Source of the DNA: an uncultured Collinsella sp.
GTDB taxonomy: Bacteria > Actinomycetota > Coriobacteriia > Coriobacteriales > Coriobacteriaceae
Direction: 5' to 3'
NCBI GenBank assembly: GCA_900542305.1
Contig: UQMU01000021.1
Coordinates: forward strand, 1 to 44,438
Length of the DNA: 44,438 bases
A program made the translations under genes and the position numbers. Numbering within the stretch: the stretch's first letter is position 1; every line of letters begins with the position of its first letter. Below are positions 40,862 through 44,438 of the stretch, piece after piece. The notes under the pieces were generated by a model. It saw nothing but the letters and a program-made list of their open reading frames with translations, searched no databases and had not been told where the DNA came from.

Positions 40862-43207
40862 ATGGAAACGCTTGAACGCAACGAGTGGGCAGATGTTGCC
40901 CAACTGGTCGAGATCACGAGCGATGCTGTCATCATTTGCGAGCTCGACGGAACCATTCTGCATGTGAATAATCGCTTACTTGGCTTGATGTGCGAGGAAC
41001 GTGCCGACGTCATCGGTGGAGATGTTAAAGACGTCCTGTACTCGTCCGCTTTTGAACGTGCGACGGAACATCGTCTGCCATTTGAAACTGATGGCTCCGA
41101 GAACGAACTGATGCTCAAGCTGAGTGACGGCTCTTTTATCCCCGTCTTGGTTCGTGCGGGCTCCGTAACGCCTCCACGCATCTTTGGGCGCCGCGCACCA
41201 CGTGTCCTAGTGGCGCTTCACAGTATCGAGGAACAGTATTCTCACGACCGTCAACTTAAGCGTGCGTTATCGGAGCTTAGAGTGGCGAACAAGCGTCTCT
41301 CTGGCACGCTCTCGGTCATTATGAGCACTGTGGGCTCCGATGAGTTACCCAGCCTGCTTGATACTGTTTTGAACCAGCTTGTAGGAACGCTCGATGCTTC
41401 GGGTGCCGCTATCTATTTTTCTGAGAGCGGCGGTTTTAAGCTACGCGGTGTTTCCAAGGAGCTGTATGACAGCTACCTGCCTGAGTTTTTGCCGTATGGC
41501 GCTGGCATTCCGACGTATGTTCTTCGCGAGTCGCGTGCCTGTCGCTTGTCGATTCAACAGGACCTTGAGGGCGATAGGGCCGCCTCCGGTATGTTCATGG
41601 ACTTGGACAATCGTTCTAAGCACCTGTTGCGCGTGCAGGATATGCCTCCGTACCGCAGCGAGATTTGTCTTCCCGTTTTTTACGGTACGCAGATCCTTGG
41701 CGTGCTTGAAGTTGGTTGGAAACGCCCCCAGGCACCGCTCGCCTATGACGTTAATGTACTCGAGGTCATTTGCGATTACCTGTCTATCCAGCTGGTCGGC
41801 ATGGCATCGAGCCTTCGCTCTCGTCGTACGGCCGAGCTTGGCCGCTCGCTCAATGTCTTACGTGATGAGTTATTTACCTTTCTAGACGATTCCGCCGCGG
41901 CTACTCAGGCGGTATCGTCCGAGATCTGCAATATGCTCAACTGCCATTTTTGCCCTGTTGAGTATGACGCCAGTCTGGACTCCTACGTCATAGATTTTGA
42001 AGGCGGCAGTCGCGTTGCTTTGCCGGACGATCCCGAGAAGCTTTTCTTTTCCACGACAACGCCAGCGGCACGTCTGGGGGCTGGCCCTGATGGCTTTGAG
42101 GCGTCTGTTTTGGGCGGCACGAGTGCCGAGGACCTTAAACACGTCCGTATAACTCGCGTTGACGAATCGATGCCTATGGGAGGCTGGCTTAGGGCACACG
42201 GCCTGCCTTGTCAAGGTCTCTACGTCGACTCCGGCATCGAGGCGGGGCGCCCGCGCTCTGAGGGTGATGGCAAGCACAGTAACGACGCGATTGTCCCTGC
42301 TTCTGTTGCGAAGAGACCGACAACGCGCGCGCTGCTGCTTCGTGATGGTAGCCAAGAGCCGATTGATGACCTTGAATATGACTACTTGGTGCACTTGGCG
42401 CATGACTTTGAACTGATCTACGAAGGCGAATCTCAAAAGCGCGAGGAGCGCCATATCGCTCAGACGCTCCAGATCGGCATGAGAAATTCCCTGGGGGATG
42501 TTCCGGGTATCGCAACCGATTCGGTGTACCTGTCGGCCACGAACTCGGCGTTGGTCGGCGGCGATTTCTATACGCTCATCCGTCTTCCCGACGATTGCGC
42601 CGTCATGATTCTGGGTGATGTGTCTGGCAAAGGCATTGAGGCCGCATCGATGTCCGCGCTCGTCAAGACGGCCCTGACGGCATATGCCTGGGAGGGCGCT
42701 GGACCGGCCCGCATGGCACGCTCGCTCAATAGCATGCTCATGGGCTTTTCGAGGGTCGAGACGTTCGTGACAGCCTTTATCGCCAAGATTGACCTTAAAG
42801 CCGGACGCGCAACGTATTGTTCGGCGGGCCATCCTCCGACCATGGTCATCAGGCCAGAGTCGATGCCGCTGGGTGGCGGCGAGACTCGTGGGGGAGAGGT
42901 CGAGCTGCTTGGATGCCAATCGGGCGTAATCGGTGCCTTTGAGAGCATGGTGTACGAGACAGGCGTGTTTACGTTCGCTCCTGGCGACATGCTCTTCATG
43001 TATACGGATGGAACGATTGAGGCCCGCGACCGTACCGGAGCGTTCTTTGGCGAGCAGCGCTTGCGCGACCTTCTGCTTTCTGTTTCGGGGGAGGGCGTGT
43101 CGGGCATTTGCGGCAAGGTCTTGGGCGAGCTTGACCGATTTACCGAATCGGCGCTGGACGATGACATTGCATTGGTGTCCCTTGAGTTTTTACGGGGTCG
43201 TTCATAG
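40862..43207 (+). CDS. PAS-GAF-SpoIIE (PP2C-type) serine phosphatase
   Basis: A 781-residue cytoplasmic sensor phosphatase. PAS-like region at about residues 14-100 (SDAVIICELDGTILHVNNRL), then a helical segment, a GAF-like domain at about 160-315 (ending VICDYLSIQLVG), an unassigned middle part, and the SpoIIE/PP2C domain from about 540. Metal-binding motifs are GGDFY (near 565), GDVSGKG (near 585), AGHPP, YTDGTIEARD and the final DDDIAL (near 767). Such phosphatases dephosphorylate STAS anti-anti-sigma proteins. ATG 40862 has GAGG 7 nt upstream. The gene begins 59 nt after tRNA-Leu; no separate promoter is obvious. A STAS-HATPase gene follows. Confidence 0.9.
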   Translation: METLERNEWADVAQLVEITSDAVIICELDGTILHVNNRLLGLMCEERADVIGGDVKDVLYSSAFERATEHRLPFETDGSENELMLKLSDGSFIPVLVRAGSVTPPRIFGRRAPRVLVALHSIEEQYSHDRQLKRALSELRVANKRLSGTLSVIMSTVGSDELPSLLDTVLNQLVGTLDASGAAIYFSESGGFKLRGVSKELYDSYLPEFLPYGAGIPTYVLRESRACRLSIQQDLEGDRAASGMFMDLDNRSKHLLRVQDMPPYRSEICLPVFYGTQILGVLEVGWKRPQAPLAYDVNVLEVICDYLSIQLVGMASSLRSRRTAELGRSLNVLRDELFTFLDDSAAATQAVSSEICNMLNCHFCPVEYDASLDSYVIDFEGGSRVALPDDPEKLFFSTTTPAARLGAGPDGFEASVLGGTSAEDLKHVRITRVDESMPMGGWLRAHGLPCQGLYVDSGIEAGRPRSEGDGKHSNDAIVPASVAKRPTTRALLLRDGSQEPIDDLEYDYLVHLAHDFELIYEGESQKREERHIAQTLQIGMRNSLGDVPGIATDSVYLSATNSALVGGDFYTLIRLPDDCAVMILGDVSGKGIEAASMSALVKTALTAYAWEGAGPARMARSLNSMLMGFSRVETFVTAFIAKIDLKAGRATYCSAGHPPTMVIRPESMPLGGGETRGGEVELLGCQSGVIGAFESMVYETGVFTFAPGDMLFMYTDGTIEARDRTGAFFGEQRLRDLLLSVSGEGVSGICGKVLGELDRFTESALDDDIALVSLEFLRGRS

Positions 43208-43285
43208 ACGACGCTGGGCGGGCTGAATCCGTACGGTTGGGGAAACGAATGCATCGAGTGGGCTTTTTTGGGGAACCATGGTCGT

Positions 43286-44032
43286 ATGAATGAGTGGAAT
43301 GACATAGCGGTTTTGACGCCACCAGGCGATATCGACATCGCCACGGTGCCTGCGCTGCGTCGGCGGTTGGATGCTTTGATTGGCCGCGGCGTGCGTCGTG
43401 TCGTCATCAACTGTCAGGCTGTCAGCTTTATCGATTCGACGGGCTTGGCATTCCTGCTTACGCGCGCTCGTGAGCTCATGAGGCGAGAAGGCTTGCTTTC
43501 GCTCGTCAATGCATCAGGTGAAGTTGTTCGCTTTTTGGAGATTGCTCGTCTTGTCGATATCCTTCATGTCGCGGGGCCGGCACGGGAGTCTATTCCCGCT
43601 ATTCCGGTGGGGGAGCTGCCTCGCTGGAGTAAGAGCGTCGAGGTCCGTCAGGGTATCGAGAATCTTCCATACTACCGACATCGCATCGCCGAACTCCTTG
43701 AATCGCTTCCGTTGCGCCGTGACGAGCGCTACGATGTCGCATTGGCGTCGGGGGAGGCGCTGGGTAATGCCTATGACCATGCGGGCGGTATCGGGTGCGT
43801 CCTGACGGTTCAAGCCTATGGCGATCGCGTTGTGGTTGAGGTGCTTGATCGAGGTGCCGGCTATTCTATCGATGGGGCGAGCGAGCCGGTGGCATCCGAG
43901 GAGCGCGGACGTGGTATCAAGCTCATGCGCATGCTCGTCGATAATGTTGAGGTTGCCCGGCGCACGGATGGTGCCGGCACACGCGTTCGGATGGTGAAGC
44001 TGTTTGGCTCAGCATTGGAATCGTGCGCATAG
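43286..44032 (+). CDS. STAS domain fused to HATPase_c (anti-sigma-type kinase) protein
   Basis: A 248-residue fusion. Residues 1-105 are a STAS (anti-anti-sigma) domain with the phospho-acceptor region FIDSTGLAFLL (Ser51). Residues about 125-245 are a histidine-kinase-like ATPase of the RsbW/SpoIIAB type: N-box ASGEALGNAYDHA, G1 DRGAGYSID, G2 ERGRGIKLMRML. In classical partner switching these two activities are on separate proteins. With the SpoIIE-type phosphatase upstream, this suggests a compact phospho-switch; the target is unknown because no sigma factor is nearby. ATG 43286 has a weak SD (GGGGAA); TTG at 43268 is possible. Confidence 0.85.
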   Translation: MNEWNDIAVLTPPGDIDIATVPALRRRLDALIGRGVRRVVINCQAVSFIDSTGLAFLLTRARELMRREGLLSLVNASGEVVRFLEIARLVDILHVAGPARESIPAIPVGELPRWSKSVEVRQGIENLPYYRHRIAELLESLPLRRDERYDVALASGEALGNAYDHAGGIGCVLTVQAYGDRVVVEVLDRGAGYSIDGASEPVASEERGRGIKLMRMLVDNVEVARRTDGAGTRVRMVKLFGSALESCA

Positions 44033-44065
44033 CGCCTTGACTTGGCGTTATTTACCTGCATGAAC

Positions 44066-44125
44066 TTGCTTTGAGCAACTTTTTTGAAAAAAGTACTTGC
44101 GTCTTTAGGACAACTCGCGTAAATT
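44066..44125 (+). promoter_or_regulatory. tRNA-Gly terminator-UP-promoter module
   Basis: TTGCT/AGCAA (44066-44070 with 44074-44078) followed by CTTTTTT forms a small terminator for the phosphatase operon. It merges with ACTTTTTTGAAAAAAGT (44078-44094). TTGCGT (44097-44102) and TAAATT (44120-44125) at 17 bp are the promoter. Spacing from palindrome to -35 is 2 nt, exactly as at tRNA-Leu. Confidence 0.65.
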
Positions 44126-44137
44126 AATAACCCGCAA

Positions 44138-44213
44138 GCGGACATGGCTCAGTTGGTAGAGCACAACCTTGCCAAGGTTGGGGTCGCGGGTTCGAGCCCC
44201 GTTGTCCGCTCCA
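44138..44213 (+). tRNA. tRNA-Gly (anticodon GCC)
   Basis: A 76-nt tRNA: acceptor GCGGACA pairs with TGTCCGC, discriminator T, CCA encoded at 44211-44213. D arm TGGCTCAGTTGGTAGAGCA, anticodon stem CAACC/GGTTG with loop TTGCCAA, anticodon GCC (44171-44173), which reads GGC and GGU. T arm CGGGTTCGAGCCCCG is typical. Confidence 0.97.
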
Positions 44214-44250
44214 AGCGCAACAGCCCGGCTACTACGGTAGCCGGGCTTTT
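44196..44250 (+). repeat. 55-bp direct repeat, copy A (tRNA-Gly 3' end plus terminator)
   Basis: The 18 tRNA-Gly bases from GCCCCG through CCA, the 8-nt spacer AAGCGCAA and the terminator recur without change at 44384-44438, offset by 188 nt. Copy B runs to the window edge, so the true length is at least 55 bp. Confidence 0.9.
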
Positions 44251-44251
44251 T
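44222..44251 (+). terminator. intrinsic terminator after tRNA-Gly
   Basis: AGCCCGGCTA pairs perfectly with TAGCCGGGCT around CTACGG, then TTTTT. Confidence 0.9.
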
Positions 44252-44383
44252 CGTACCCATCGCCTGGGCTCGAGCCCGAGAGGGAGCGAGCGTTAGACAA
44301 ACGCGGAGCGTTTGTAGCGAGCTGGCGAGGACGCCGACAGGCGGCCGAAGCCGGTGCGGATCCGCGAAAGCGGATACGCGGAC
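44252..44383. other. structured segment between the two direct repeats
   Basis: These 132 nt contain GGGCTCGAGCCC, an 8-bp hairpin ACAAACGC/GCGTTTGT (44297-44315, loop GGA) flanked by AGCGAGC on both sides, and ATCCGC-GAAA-GCGGAT (44360-44375), a GNRA-type tetraloop hairpin. No ORF is credible. The octamer GAGGACGC also occurs at the box A/arm junction of the 125-bp element copy 2, but the rest does not match that family. Confidence 0.4.
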
Positions 44384-44438
44384 GCCCCGTTGTCCGCTCC
44401 AAGCGCAACAGCCCGGCTACTACGGTAGCCGGGCTTTT
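44384..44438 (+). repeat. 55-bp direct repeat, copy B (truncated tRNA-Gly 3' end)
   Basis: Identical to 44196-44250. The sequence before it (GGATACGCGGAC) does not restore the rest of a tRNA, so this is a 3' fragment and not a second gene. Its terminator is again complete up to the window edge. Confidence 0.85.

Noticed and set aside
44196..44438. attL/attR of an integrated genomic island
   Set aside because: The interval between the repeats is only 133 nt with no integrase; the wording is kept to a duplication whose origin is open.

Overview
The window (about 44.4 kb, GC-rich, strong SD sequences, dense intrinsic terminators) reads as a chromosomal segment of a gut Coriobacteriia member, most likely Collinsella or a close relative. 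This is inferred from protein character and from an actinobacterial gene order (uvrC - rapZ - whiA - gap - pgk - tpiA - secG) combined with sialic-acid catabolism; no database search was possible.

Layout. (1) 1-15914: nucleotide excision repair genes uvrB, uvrA and uvrC, interleaved with a minus-strand block (COG2509-type FAD protein; BaiN-type flavoprotein coupled to an Mrp ATPase; LTA-synthase-like membrane enzyme) and with ybaK and murJ. (2) 15915-26726: a probable sialic-acid uptake and degradation operon. It has a 364-nt upstream region with a foldable leader, a Tat/lipoprotein solute-binding protein, a Dpp-type permease, a permease-ATPase fusion, a second ATPase, two tandem CE7-type esterase homologues (the second lacks its nucleophile), a NanA-like lyase, a ROK kinase (NanK) and NanE, closed by a strong terminator. 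It sits between uvrC and rapZ, which are usually adjacent in actinobacteria. (3) 26739-33883: rapZ-whiA (no yvcK between them), gap, pgk-tpiA-gpmI and secG. (4) 34178-40121: a second complete Dpp/Opp-type peptide transporter. (5) 40122-40712: a hairpin-rich non-coding region with two 125-bp homologous structured elements in opposite orientation. (6) 40713-44213: tRNA-Leu(GAG), a PAS-GAF-SpoIIE phosphatase, a STAS-HATPase fusion and tRNA-Gly(GCC). (7) 44214-44438: a terminator, a 132-nt structured segment, and a second copy of the tRNA-Gly 3' end with its terminator.

How the genes work together. In the nan-like operon the transporter would import sialic acid, the active esterase could remove O-acetyl groups, and NanA, NanK and NanE would give ManNAc, ManNAc-6-P and GlcNAc-6-P. 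NagA, NagB and a sialidase are not in the window. The glycolytic block encodes four consecutive lower-glycolysis steps. The phosphatase and STAS-HATPase proteins look like a partner-switching module with no sigma factor nearby.

Most noteworthy: the two 125-bp elements share one architecture (29-12-14-15-14-12-29 nt). Their single-stranded boxes are conserved, while their helices differ in sequence but stay fully complementary in the outer arms. That is a covariation pattern expected of a structured RNA or a folded single-stranded DNA.
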